DNA from: an uncultured Lachnospiraceae bacterium
GTDB lineage: Bacteria; Bacillota; Clostridia; Lachnospirales; Lachnospiraceae
Length of the DNA stretch: 6,606 bases
NCBI GenBank assembly: GCA_934338765.1
Contig: CAKRHL010000121.1
Span: 1 to 6,606, forward strand
Direction of reading: 5' to 3'
Of the stretch, positions 1 to 6,412 are shown piece by piece (within the stretch, counting starts at the first letter, position 1; every line of letters starts with the position of its first letter). The notes under the pieces were generated by a model. The model had not been told where the DNA came from. It saw only the letters and a program-made list of their open reading frames with translations, and ran no database searches. Made by a program: the position numbers and the translations under genes.

Positions 1-101
1 AACTTACCTCCATCAGAAAACGAATCCGGAGTTACGTTTAATATTCCCATAATATATACATGCCCCTGACCAAATGCAAATTCTCTGTTGCCAATTTTCA
101 T
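1..101 (-). CDS. folP: Dihydropteroate synthase, N-terminal fragment (cut by window edge)
   Basis: Only the first 33 codons lie in the window; the gene continues past position 1. The translated fragment carries the first pterin-binding signature of dihydropteroate synthase, GILNVTPDSFSDGG, at residues 19-32, preceded by a short N-terminal beta-hairpin-like stretch (MKIGNREFAFG). In the family this motif starts the TIM barrel, and its Asn (N22 here) helps bind the metal and diphosphate of the pterin substrate. The enzyme condenses 6-hydroxymethyl-7,8-dihydropterin diphosphate with p-aminobenzoate and is the sulfonamide target. The ATG at 99-101 is preceded by a purine-rich AGGAAAAGGACGGAAG ribosome binding region. 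It starts 42 bases after the folE stop with no terminator between, so it is most likely cotranscribed with folC and folE. The signature is essentially diagnostic; only the rest of the gene is unseen. Confidence 0.93.
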   Translation of the reverse strand, partial: MKIGNREFAFGQGHVYIMGILNVTPDSFSDGGK

Positions 102-143
102 ATCTTCCGTCCTTTTCCTGTGATCCGAATTTCTGTACCATTA

Positions 144-692
144 TTAGGACAGCATTTTCAGAAAACGATCCTGTTTATCCGTAGCTTCCATTTCTCCACG
201 CACAGCATATGTCATTGTCTGTGTTCCCGGCTTTTTGATCCCCCGCATTGTCATACATAAATGCTCTGCCTCGATCATCACCATTACCCCCTTGGGTTTC
301 AGGTATTTCATTATATCGTCCGCGATCTGTGCTGTCATCTGTTCCTGGATCTGCGGCCTGCGTGCATATACTTCAACAGTTCTCGCCAGTTTGCTCAAAC
401 CTACTACCTTTCCATCCGGAATATAGCCAATATGCACTTTTCCATAAAAAGGCAGTAAATGGTGCTCGCACAGGGAATAAAAAGAAATATCCTTTTCGAT
501 GACCATTTCGTTATTTTGTGCCGTAAATGTCCTGGTAAGATGCTCTTTGGCATTCTTGTCCATCCCGGCAAATATCTCCTCACACATGGCACTGATCCTG
601 GCCGGAGTTTCCTGAATGCCCTCCCGGTTGATATCATCACCGATTCCCTCCAGAAACAGTCTTACCGCCTGTTCTATCTTTTCTTTATCCAT
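144..692 (-). CDS. folE: GTP cyclohydrolase I (type IA, zinc-dependent)
   Basis: The 182-residue protein matches the usual length of bacterial FolE. It opens the imidazole ring of GTP and rearranges the product to 7,8-dihydroneopterin triphosphate, the committed step of folate synthesis, in the cytosol as a homodecamer (family knowledge). Visible hallmarks are [10 protein letters not shown] (residues 73-82) and HLCMTMRG (144-151). They supply the expected zinc ligands C75, H78 and C146, with H77 as the neighbouring conserved His. The GLSKLAR motif (98-104) and RRPQIQEQ (111-118) are also typical. The conserved Cys pair places it in the zinc-dependent IA class and not in FolE2. The ATG at 690-692 has GGAG five bases upstream. 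It lies 61 bases downstream of folC with no terminator in the gap, and 42 bases before folP, supporting a folC-folE-folP operon. Nothing is missing or broken. Confidence 0.97.
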   Translation of the reverse strand: MDKEKIEQAVRLFLEGIGDDINREGIQETPARISAMCEEIFAGMDKNAKEHLTRTFTAQNNEMVIEKDISFYSLCEHHLLPFYGKVHIGYIPDGKVVGLSKLARTVEVYARRPQIQEQMTAQIADDIMKYLKPKGVMVMIEAEHLCMTMRGIKKPGTQTMTYAVRGEMEATDKQDRFLKMLS

Positions 693-753
693 GCTTACTC
701 CAATCCACTATGCTCCTGTCACAGTTTCTTTCTAAAATCTGAACATCATTCTA

Positions 754-2085
754 TCAAATATAACGACTGGTGTCAAAAAAGCGGTACACCTCATGCAGAA
801 ATGACAGGCTTCCGAAAATAATCGTTTTGGTATTATGACCATCCCTCTCAATCCTTTGAAGAGCCTGTGCCACAGTCTGACAACTCTCTACCGGAATCTC
901 CCTGTCATATTTCCGGCATTTGTTCTCCACAATCCCCGCTAACTGCTCCGGATCCATTCCCCGCTCTCCCGCCGCTCTCACGGTATACACAGAATTGGCC
1001 AGAGGAAGCATTTCATCCAGTATCTTCTGATAATCCTTGTCCCTGAATACTCCAAAGATGTAACGGAATCTCTGCGCCGGAAAATATATTTCCAGAGATT
1101 TTTTTAACGCAGCGGCGCCATCCGGATTATGAGCACCATCCAGTATTAAAAACGGATCTTTCGAGATCAATTCAAACCTGCCTGTCCATTTTGTCTCCCG
1201 AAATGCGGTCTGCACGGAACTGATATTGATCTTGTGAAAACCGGTCTGTGCCATGAGTTTTAATGCCTCAAATGCGGTTACGGCATTTTCCGGCTGGTAA
1301 TAGCCAAGCTGGCGGATCTCCAGAGGATATCCCTGATACCGGAATGCTGTTTTTTCCAGAGAAAAATCCTTCTGGCGGATCTGCTCCGGTTCCGCTACCC
1401 GCAGCTTTAAGCCCCGGTGTTGACAGATCTCTTTGAGCATTTCCATGACTGCATTGTCCTGTCTCACGGAAACGACCGGACAGCCTGCCTTGATAATTCC
1501 AAACTTCTGATAGGCAATTTCCTCTATAGTATCGCCTAAAAACGACGTATGATCTCTGCTGATCTTTGTAAAAACAGTGAGAGCCGGTTTTTCCACAATA
1601 TTGGTTGCATCATTTCTGCCACCCATTCCCACCTCGATCACGGCTACGTCCACATGCCAGCAGACCATCTGGCAATACGCCATCACCGTCTCAATCTCAA
1701 ATGCGGTGGGACAATCCATATCAGCCGCTTTCATTTTATCTACTGCCACTGCAATCTCTGTAATACGATCAGCCACTTCTTCTTCCTGGATCCATTCCAC
1801 ATCCGTTCCAAAATGATTTCCTGATATCTTCTGTATCTGCTCTCTGGGATCAAAGAGTGCCGGAGACGCAAATCTCCCCACCGAATAACCGGACATAGCC
1901 AGCGCATTGGAAATATAAGCCCCCACGGATCCCTTTCCATTGGTTCCGGCAATATGTACGATCCGCAGCTTCTTCTCCGGGTGCCCCATGAGCTCTGCCA
2001 GCTTCATGACACGATCCATGGAGTAATCACTTGCCAGTTCTTTTCGTATTTCTTCAATATATTCTACTGCTTCCTGATAGTTCAT
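754..2085 (-). CDS. folC: Folylpolyglutamate synthase / dihydrofolate synthase (Mur ligase family)
   Basis: The 443-residue protein adds glutamate to dihydropteroate and/or reduced folates using ATP. Motifs in order are the P-loop AGTNGKGS (residues 46-53), SPALFDPREQI (74-84, the omega-loop/substrate region), EVGMGGRNDATN (151-162), SRDHTSFLGDTIEEIA (176-191), GYYQPENA (261-268), KWTGRFE (299-305) and the C-domain signature LDGAHNPDGA (315-324). These are the expected Mur-ligase-fold central and C-terminal domain signals, and the length fits the family. The frame stays open upstream to 2163, but the start at 2085 is preferred. MNYQEAVEYIE is the usual FolC N-terminus, and AGGA lies five bases before this ATG. 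The upstream 26 codons are a hairpin-rich leader whose first ATG has no ribosome binding site. It heads the folate cluster, 61 bases before folE. Whether it has one or both activities cannot be read from the sequence. The SPA in place of the common SPH is a mild oddity. Confidence 0.95.
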   Translation of the reverse strand: MNYQEAVEYIEEIRKELASDYSMDRVMKLAELMGHPEKKLRIVHIAGTNGKGSVGAYISNALAMSGYSVGRFASPALFDPREQIQKISGNHFGTDVEWIQEEEVADRITEIAVAVDKMKAADMDCPTAFEIETVMAYCQMVCWHVDVAVIEVGMGGRNDATNIVEKPALTVFTKISRDHTSFLGDTIEEIAYQKFGIIKAGCPVVSVRQDNAVMEMLKEICQHRGLKLRVAEPEQIRQKDFSLEKTAFRYQGYPLEIRQLGYYQPENAVTAFEALKLMAQTGFHKINISSVQTAFRETKWTGRFELISKDPFLILDGAHNPDGAAALKKSLEIYFPAQRFRYIFGVFRDKDYQKILDEMLPLANSVYTVRAAGERGMDPEQLAGIVENKCRKYDREIPVESCQTVAQALQRIERDGHNTKTIIFGSLSFLHEVYRFFDTSRYI

Positions 2086-2090
2086 ACTGA

Positions 2091-2094
2091 TCCT
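2091..2094 (-). promoter_or_regulatory. Ribosome binding site that sets the folC start
   Basis: AGGA on the minus strand lies five bases before the ATG at 2083-2085. The spacing is a little short, but no comparable site precedes the upstream in-frame ATG at 2161-2163. The same bases can pair with TCCTG at 2138-2142 across the intervening hairpin, so the site could be partly masked in the folded leader (inference). Confidence 0.6.
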
Positions 2095-2115
2095 GCATTC
2101 CTTTCCCAACCCGCA

Positions 2116-2140
2116 GACTTTGAACCACAGGCCCAAAGTC
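2116..2140 (-). repeat. Inverted repeat: hairpin 2 of the folC leader
   Basis: The minus strand reads GACTTTG and, eleven bases later, CAAAGTC. The stem extends inward in RNA by two G-U pairs and two G-C pairs to a three-base UGU loop, giving an 11-bp stem. The two wobble pairs would be A-C mismatches in plus-strand RNA, so the full structure forms only in the folC-sense transcript. It has no following T-run and therefore is not a terminator. It lies between the serA terminator and the folC ribosome binding site. Its role is unknown; it may be part of a dispersed palindromic repeat or a translation or stability element. Confidence 0.6.
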
Positions 2141-2142
2141 AG

Positions 2143-2159
2143 GAATTGCTTCGCAATTC
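2143..2159 (-). repeat. Perfect 7-bp inverted repeat: hairpin 1 of the folC leader
   Basis: The minus strand reads GAATTGC-GAA-GCAATTC, a perfect 7-bp stem with a three-base loop. It is separated from hairpin 2 by only two bases (2141-2142). It has no T-run, so it does not look like a terminator. Together the pair fills most of the folC leader. A very similar compact palindrome would be expected elsewhere in the genome if this is a REP-like dispersed element, which cannot be tested here. Confidence 0.65.
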
Positions 2160-2201
2160 TCATTGGCTTTACACCACGTTACGATCATTTTCCCATCCCC
2201 T

Positions 2202-2248
2202 AAAAAAGGACTCAGGAAAAAAGGTTAAAACCCCTTTTACCTAAGCCC
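2202..2248 (-). terminator. Intrinsic terminator after serA
   Basis: Reading the minus strand, GGGCTTAGG (2248-2240) pairs with CCTGAGTCC (2216-2208) with two G-U wobbles. Inside it, AAAAGG pairs with CCTTTT around a GGTTTTAA loop, separated from the outer stem by a small internal loop. TTTTTT (2207-2202) follows immediately. This is the classic stem plus U-tract arrangement, about 80 bases after the serA stop. There is no T-run on the other side, so it acts only in the minus direction. It separates the serCA transcript from the folate genes. Confidence 0.75.
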
Positions 2249-2250
2249 CC

Positions 2251-2279
2251 ATATTATTGATACCATTTATAAAATGCAA
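2251..2279 (-). promoter_or_regulatory. Candidate promoter for folC-folE-folP (weak)
   Basis: On the minus strand TTGCAT (2279-2274) and TAATAT (2256-2251) are separated by exactly 17 bases. Each is an imperfect match to the sigma-A -35 and -10 consensus. Initiation would fall near 2242-2246, inside the 5' arm of the serA terminator, so the new transcript would lack part of that arm. This is the best-spaced pair I found between serA and folC, but the box matches are weak. The -35/spacer region also contains a small palindrome, CATTT-ATA-AAATG on the plus strand (2264-2276). Confidence 0.3.
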
Positions 2280-2327
2280 CGCACACCGGATATAAATCAT
2301 CTGGTTCTGACCGCGACCGCACCATCT

Positions 2328-3491
2328 TTATTTGATGATACGAACCTTTAATACACCGTCAATGGCACTCAGCTTCTCTGCAAATGCCTCTGTGGAATCA
2401 GAGTCAATGTCAAAGATACAATAAGAGTAGTCCCCACGGCTCTTATTGGTCATATGTGCAATGTTGATTCCCTCTGAGGAGAATACATTGGTAAACTGTG
2501 TCAGCATATTCGGGATGTTCTTATGAGCAACGGTAATTCTGCCCTTTGTCTCACAGACACCTGCATCACATGCCGGATAGTTTACAGAGTTTCTGATGTT
2601 ACCATTCTCCATGAAATCACGGATCTCTTCGACTGCCATGATCGCACAGTTATCCTCAGACTCCTCTGTAGAAGCACCAAGATGAGGTGTGGCAATGACA
2701 TTTGGCATCTTAACTACTGCCGGATTCGGGAAATCAGTAACATATTTTGCAACCTTTCCGGACTCCAGAGCCACCTTCATATCATCATCATTTACCAGAA
2801 GATCACGGGCAAAGTTTAATACAACAACGCCGTCCTTCATCTGATCGAATGCCTCTTTATTCAAAAGGCCTTTTGTCTCCGGCATATACGGTACATGAAC
2901 GGTGATATAATCACATGTCTTGTAAAGCTCATCATAGCTCTTGCATACGGTGATGTCTCTGGAAAGTGTCAGCGCATTCTTTACGGAAAGGAATGGATCC
3001 ACACCGTAAACCTCCATACCCAGACGGTTTGCTGCATTGGCTACCAATACACCAATGGCACCAAGGCCGATCACACCAAGCTTCTTTCCCTTGATCTCAG
3101 AACCTGCAAAGTTCTTCTTTGCCTTCTCCATGGATTTGGAAATATTCTCGTCGTCTGCATTAGACTTAACCCAGTCGATACCACCCACGATATCACGGGC
3201 AGCTAAAAGCATTCCGGAGATCAGAAGCTCCTTAACACCGTTTGCATTTGCTCCCGGTGTATTAAATACAACGATACCCTTCTCGGCACATTTATCAAGT
3301 GGAATATTATTAACTCCGGCACCGGCTCTTGCTACGGCACAGAGCTTATCAGACAGCTCCATATCATGCATGGCAGCACTGCGGACTAATACCGCATCTG
3401 CCTGTGCAAAATCCTCTGTCTGCTTATAATCCTCTGTCAGATTGTCAAGTCCCACCGCTGCGATGGGATTTAAGCATGTATACTGAAACAT
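2328..3491 (-). CDS. serA: D-3-phosphoglycerate dehydrogenase, short form with C-terminal ACT-like domain
   Basis: The 387-residue protein oxidises 3-phosphoglycerate to 3-phosphohydroxypyruvate with NAD, the first step of serine synthesis. The N-terminal part (1-100) has the substrate-binding core with ARAGAGVNNI (54-63). The Rossmann motif GVIGLGAIG (139-147) gives G142, G144 and G147, with D165 in GVDPF as the likely NAD ribose-binding acid. R229 (in NFARD) and H270 (in TPHLGAST) are the catalytic Arg and His positions. The C-terminus (about 318-387) looks like an ACT domain, ITVAHKNIPNMLTQFTNVFS onward, which in this family usually senses serine. The usual catalytic Glu of the DVFxxEP motif is not evident: the aligned stretch reads TDFPNP (252-257). 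The start shares its A with the serC stop (ATAATG), and AGGAGG lies ten bases upstream inside serC. Identification rests on context plus domain order. Another 2-hydroxyacid dehydrogenase is less likely next to serC. Confidence 0.92.
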   Translation of the reverse strand: MFQYTCLNPIAAVGLDNLTEDYKQTEDFAQADAVLVRSAAMHDMELSDKLCAVARAGAGVNNIPLDKCAEKGIVVFNTPGANANGVKELLISGMLLAARDIVGGIDWVKSNADDENISKSMEKAKKNFAGSEIKGKKLGVIGLGAIGVLVANAANRLGMEVYGVDPFLSVKNALTLSRDITVCKSYDELYKTCDYITVHVPYMPETKGLLNKEAFDQMKDGVVVLNFARDLLVNDDDMKVALESGKVAKYVTDFPNPAVVKMPNVIATPHLGASTEESEDNCAIMAVEEIRDFMENGNIRNSVNYPACDAGVCETKGRITVAHKNIPNMLTQFTNVFSSEGINIAHMTNKSRGDYSYCIFDIDSDSTEAFAEKLSAIDGVLKVRIIK

Positions 3492-4573
3492 TATGCATTC
3501 TCCTCCTCAAACTTCTTCATAAACTCTACAAGCTTCTCCACGCCCTCCTTAGGCATAGCGTTGTAGATGCTGGCTCTCATACCACCAACAGTACGATGAC
3601 CCTTCAGGTTTACGAAACCTGCTTTCTCTGCCTCTTTTACGAACTTGGCATCAAGGTCCTTATCACCGGTAACAAAAGGTACATTCATCAGAGAACGGTC
3701 TTCCTTAACAACAGTTCCCTTGAACATCTTGCTGCTGTCCAGAAAATCATAAAGGATCTTTGCCTTCTCCTCATTACGCTGCTTCATTACCTCTAAGCCG
3801 CCCATCTTCTTGAGCCACTTAAATACCTTACCGCAGATATAGATACCATATGCCGGCGGTGTGTTGTAAAGAGAATCTGCATCTGCGTGTGTCTTGTACT
3901 GCAGCATGGTCGGAGTACCCGGAAGTACATCCTCTGTGATCAGATCCTCACGGATGATCACGATAACAACACCTGCAGGTCCGATATTCTTCTGAACACC
4001 ACCGTAGATCACACCGTACTTTGTAACATCAACCGGCTCTGAAAGGAAGCAGGAAGATACATCAGCAACCAAAGTCTTTCCCTTTGTGTTTGGAAGCTTC
4101 TTGTACTTTGTTCCGTAAATTGTATTGTTTTCACAGATATAAACATAATCTGCATCCTCCGAAATCGGCAGATCCGAACAATCAGGAATATACGAGAATG
4201 TCTTATCCTCGGATGAGGCAATCTTATTTGCCTTTCCATATTTCTGTGCTTCTGTATAGGCTTTCTTAGCCCACTGTCCGGTTACAATATAATCAGCCAC
4301 GCCGTTTTTCATAAGATTCATAGGAATCATGGCAAACTGCTGTGATGCACCGCCCTGAAGGAATAATACTTTGTAATTGTCAGGAATGTTCATCAACTCT
4401 CTTAAGTCTTTTTCTGCAGTCTTGATGATGTTATCATAGACCTTGGACCGGTGACTCATCTCCATCACCGACATGCCCGATCCCTGATAATCCAACATCT
4501 CATCAGCAGCTTCCTGAAGTACTTCCTCCGGTAATACGGCCGGACCAGCTGAAAAATTATAAACTCTGCCCAT
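3491..4573 (-). CDS. serC: Phosphoserine aminotransferase
   Basis: The 360-residue protein is full length for the family. It transfers an amino group from glutamate to 3-phosphohydroxypyruvate to give phosphoserine, with pyridoxal phosphate. It is a fold-type I, class V aminotransferase of the cytosol. Visible motifs are FSAGPAVLP (7-15), the substrate-binding MSHRSK (39-44, H41/R42), GGASQQF (74-80), the cofactor-ring aspartate D171 in VADVSS, and the Schiff-base lysine K195 in GGVQKNIGPAG (191-201). The HRTVGGMRASIYNA stretch near the C-terminus is also typical of SerC. AAGGAGG lies eight bases before the ATG. The product of SerA is its substrate, and serA follows with a one-base overlap, so the two are one unit. 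No serB (phosphoserine phosphatase) is present in the window. The same fold can also serve pyridoxine synthesis (PdxF role), which cannot be judged here. Confidence 0.97.
   Translation of the reverse strand: MGRVYNFSAGPAVLPEEVLQEAADEMLDYQGSGMSVMEMSHRSKVYDNIIKTAEKDLRELMNIPDNYKVLFLQGGASQQFAMIPMNLMKNGVADYIVTGQWAKKAYTEAQKYGKANKIASSEDKTFSYIPDCSDLPISEDADYVYICENNTIYGTKYKKLPNTKGKTLVADVSSCFLSEPVDVTKYGVIYGGVQKNIGPAGVVIVIIREDLITEDVLPGTPTMLQYKTHADADSLYNTPPAYGIYICGKVFKWLKKMGGLEVMKQRNEEKAKILYDFLDSSKMFKGTVVKEDRSLMNVPFVTGDKDLDAKFVKEAEKAGFVNLKGHRTVGGMRASIYNAMPKEGVEKLVEFMKKFEEENA
3502..3507 (-). promoter_or_regulatory. Ribosome binding site of serA inside the serC 3' end
   Basis: AGGAGG (within GAGGAGGAG) on the minus strand lies 7-10 bases before the serA ATG and encodes the Glu run at the SerC C-terminus. 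Together with the one-base stop/start overlap it predicts translational coupling of SerC and SerA. Confidence 0.8.
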
Positions 4574-4598
4574 TTTTTATGCCTCCTTATGTAGATAA

Positions 4599-4627
4599 AA
4601 ATTAATGTTTACTGACAGCCCTGTAAA
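4599..4627 (-). promoter_or_regulatory. Candidate proximal promoter of serC
   Basis: TTTACA (4627-4622, five of six consensus bases) and TAATTT (4604-4599, weak) lie 17 bases apart on the minus strand. Initiation would leave a leader of about 20 bases carrying the strong AAGGAGG site. TTTAC and GTAAA also form a small inverted repeat across the -35 region (about 4608-4627). Spacing is ideal, but the -10 is poor. Confidence 0.3.
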
Positions 4628-4669
4628 AGCAGCCGCCCATCTATAGAATACAAAATCCCCTATAACAGC

Positions 4670-4698
4670 ATTGTATGACAACACTTGTGCTATATTAA
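4670..4698 (-). promoter_or_regulatory. Candidate distal promoter of serC, overlapping the ilvB stop
   Basis: TTAATA (4698-4693) and TACAAT (4675-4670, five of six consensus bases) lie 17 bases apart on the minus strand, with the -35 box overlapping the ilvB TAA. It would give a serC leader of about 90 bases. No intrinsic terminator with a T-run is seen after ilvB, so read-through from ilvDB into serCA is equally possible. Confidence 0.3.
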
Positions 4699-6377
4699 GA
4701 TTCCGCATTTAGATCCTCTTCATCAAATACATCTTCCAGATTCTTTCCGGGAGCAACCATCGGGAATACCTTATCATCGCTCTCGATCACACAATCGATC
4801 ACAACAGGCTCTCCTGCTGCAAGTGCCTCCTTCAGCACCGGCTCAACCTCTTCCATTTTGGTGATACGGTATGCTCTGGCTCCCATCGCCTCGGCAACCT
4901 TCACATAGTCCACCTTATCCTTTAATATCGTATGTGAATAACGCTCTCCGTAGAATAAGGTCTGCCACTGGCGTACCATACCCAGCACGGAGTTATTAAA
5001 AATCAGCTCAATGATCGGAATATTACTGCGGGTTGCTGTTGCAATCTCGTTCATATTCATACGGAAACATCCGTCTCCGGCAATATTTACTACCGTTTTG
5101 TCCGGATTTCCCACCTTGGCACCGATCGCAGCACCGAGACCATATCCCATGGTTCCCAGTCCACCGGATGTGATCAATGTTCTTGGACGGGTGTACTTGT
5201 AATACTGTGCTGCCCACATCTGATGCTGGCCTACTTCCGTGGAAATAATTGCCTCACCATTGGTCAGCTCATACAGCTTTTCGATAATATACGGACCCGT
5301 CAGACGATCCTTACTGTAGGTAAGAGGTAATGTTCTCTTACGCTCCATCACTTTTTCCATCCATTCCGGATGAGAAAGCTGCTCCAGACGGGAGTTGAAA
5401 ATATCCAGTACCGATTTCACATCGCCGATCACGCTGACATCTACAATGACATTCTTGTTGATCTCTGCGGGATCCACATCCACCTGAATGATCTTTGCTT
5501 TCTTGGCGAAATTTTTTGTAACTCCCGTAACACGGTCTGAAAATCTGGACCCCAGTACCACCAGCACATCTGCCTCTCCCACACTGAGGTCGGCAGTTTT
5601 GGTGCCATGCATACCAAGCATTCCCACATAATTATCATCAGTACCCGGATACGCTCCCTTACCCATAAGACTGTCTGTCACAGGGGCATCTAACTTTTTG
5701 GCAAACTCAAGCAGCTCCTTTTCTGCTCCGGAGATCACGGCACCGCCGCCCACAAAGATCATCGGACGCTTCGCCTTGCGCATCAGCTTTAATGCTTTCT
5801 CTACGGAAGCTGCCTCGATCTGCTCCGTGGAACGTGGGATGATCTTTGGCACCTCCGGCTTATACTCTGTCTTATTGGCGGTAACGTCCTTCGCAATATC
5901 GATCAGCACCGGACCCGGACGTCCTGTCTGTGCGATCTTGAAGGCACGTCTCAGCGCACCGGCCAGATCCTTGACATCCTTTACCAGAAAACTGTACTTT
6001 GTGATCGGCATGGTCACACCGGCAATATCAACCTCCTGGAAGGAATCCTTGCCTAACAGAGGCACACCTACATTACAGGTGATTGCCACCAACGGAACAG
6101 AATCCATATGTGCGGTTGCAATTCCCGTAACCAGATTTGTCGCTCCCGGACCACTTGTTGCCATGCAGACACCTACACGTCCTGTCGAACGCGCATAACC
6201 ATCTGCCGCATGGGATGCTCCCTGCTCATGGGAAGTTAAGATATGATGAATCTCATCCTGATGACGATAAAGCTCGTCATATATATTTAAAATAGCGCCT
6301 CCCGGATAACCGAATACGGTATCCACGCCCTGTTCCTTCAGACATTCCACTACAATCTGAGAACCTGTTAACTGCAT
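4695..6377 (-). CDS. ilvB: Acetolactate synthase, large (catalytic) subunit
   Basis: The 560-residue thiamine-diphosphate enzyme condenses two pyruvates to 2-acetolactate, or pyruvate with 2-oxobutyrate to 2-aceto-2-hydroxybutyrate, the first common step of valine/leucine and isoleucine synthesis. The N-terminal PYR domain holds YPGGAI (24-29) and the activating glutamate E51 in SHEQGASHAADGYAR (49-63), then TSGPGATNLVTG (74-85) and DSFQEVDIAG (111-120). The central FAD-binding-like domain contains GGGAV (210-214) and LGSRFSDRVTG (275-285). The C-terminal PP domain has EVGQHQMW (381-388), the GDG...NN cofactor motif (GDG 435-437, N461/N462) and GMVRQWQ (466-472), whose Trp is the sulfonylurea-site position in this family. 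These signals favour biosynthetic AHAS over the catabolic AlsS. AAGGAG lies ten bases before the ATG. It follows ilvD by 35 bases, so the two are very likely one operon. No regulatory ilvN follows it. Confidence 0.95.
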   Translation of the reverse strand: MQLTGSQIVVECLKEQGVDTVFGYPGGAILNIYDELYRHQDEIHHILTSHEQGASHAADGYARSTGRVGVCMATSGPGATNLVTGIATAHMDSVPLVAITCNVGVPLLGKDSFQEVDIAGVTMPITKYSFLVKDVKDLAGALRRAFKIAQTGRPGPVLIDIAKDVTANKTEYKPEVPKIIPRSTEQIEAASVEKALKLMRKAKRPMIFVGGGAVISGAEKELLEFAKKLDAPVTDSLMGKGAYPGTDDNYVGMLGMHGTKTADLSVGEADVLVVLGSRFSDRVTGVTKNFAKKAKIIQVDVDPAEINKNVIVDVSVIGDVKSVLDIFNSRLEQLSHPEWMEKVMERKRTLPLTYSKDRLTGPYIIEKLYELTNGEAIISTEVGQHQMWAAQYYKYTRPRTLITSGGLGTMGYGLGAAIGAKVGNPDKTVVNIAGDGCFRMNMNEIATATRSNIPIIELIFNNSVLGMVRQWQTLFYGERYSHTILKDKVDYVKVAEAMGARAYRITKMEEVEPVLKEALAAGEPVVIDCVIESDDKVFPMVAPGKNLEDVFDEEDLNAES

Positions 6378-6412
6378 CGTATGTATACTCCTTTCTCATT
6401 CATTAAAATAAT

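Noticed and set aside
693..753. Possible small gene or extra start between folC and folE, after AGGAGCATA with a GTG
   Set aside because: The GTG is out of frame with folE and opens no supported protein; the normal folE start has its own GGAG.
459..821. 120-codon plus-strand frame spanning folE and the folC end
   Set aside because: It runs antisense across two well-supported genes and their gap, with no family resemblance.
2086..2163. 26-residue N-terminal extension of folC
   Set aside because: The upstream ATG has no ribosome binding site, the stretch is made of two hairpins, and the normal FolC N-terminus begins at 2085.
2086..2250. Tetrahydrofolate riboswitch or T-box upstream of folC
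   Set aside because: The leader is short, and I cannot match the conserved THF riboswitch segments or a T-box sequence. The hairpins present are simple palindromes.
2308..2319. Short tandem repeat (GACCGC twice, plus strand) in the serA 3' untranslated region
   Set aside because: Only two six-base units, with no accompanying structure; most likely chance.
3037..3429. 130-codon plus-strand open frame inside serA
   Set aside because: Shadow of the serA coding sequence: Pro/Ser/Ala-rich, no motif, no convincing ribosome binding site.
4641..4665. Inverted repeat TATAG/CTATA between ilvB and serC, considered as an ilvB terminator
   Set aside because: The stem is only five AT-rich pairs with a long loop and no T-run, so it is too weak to call.
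5698..6198. 166-codon open frame on the plus strand inside ilvB
   Set aside because: It is antisense to a fully conserved enzyme, has no recognisable domain and shows low-complexity Ser/Thr/Ala/Pro composition typical of reverse-frame shadows.
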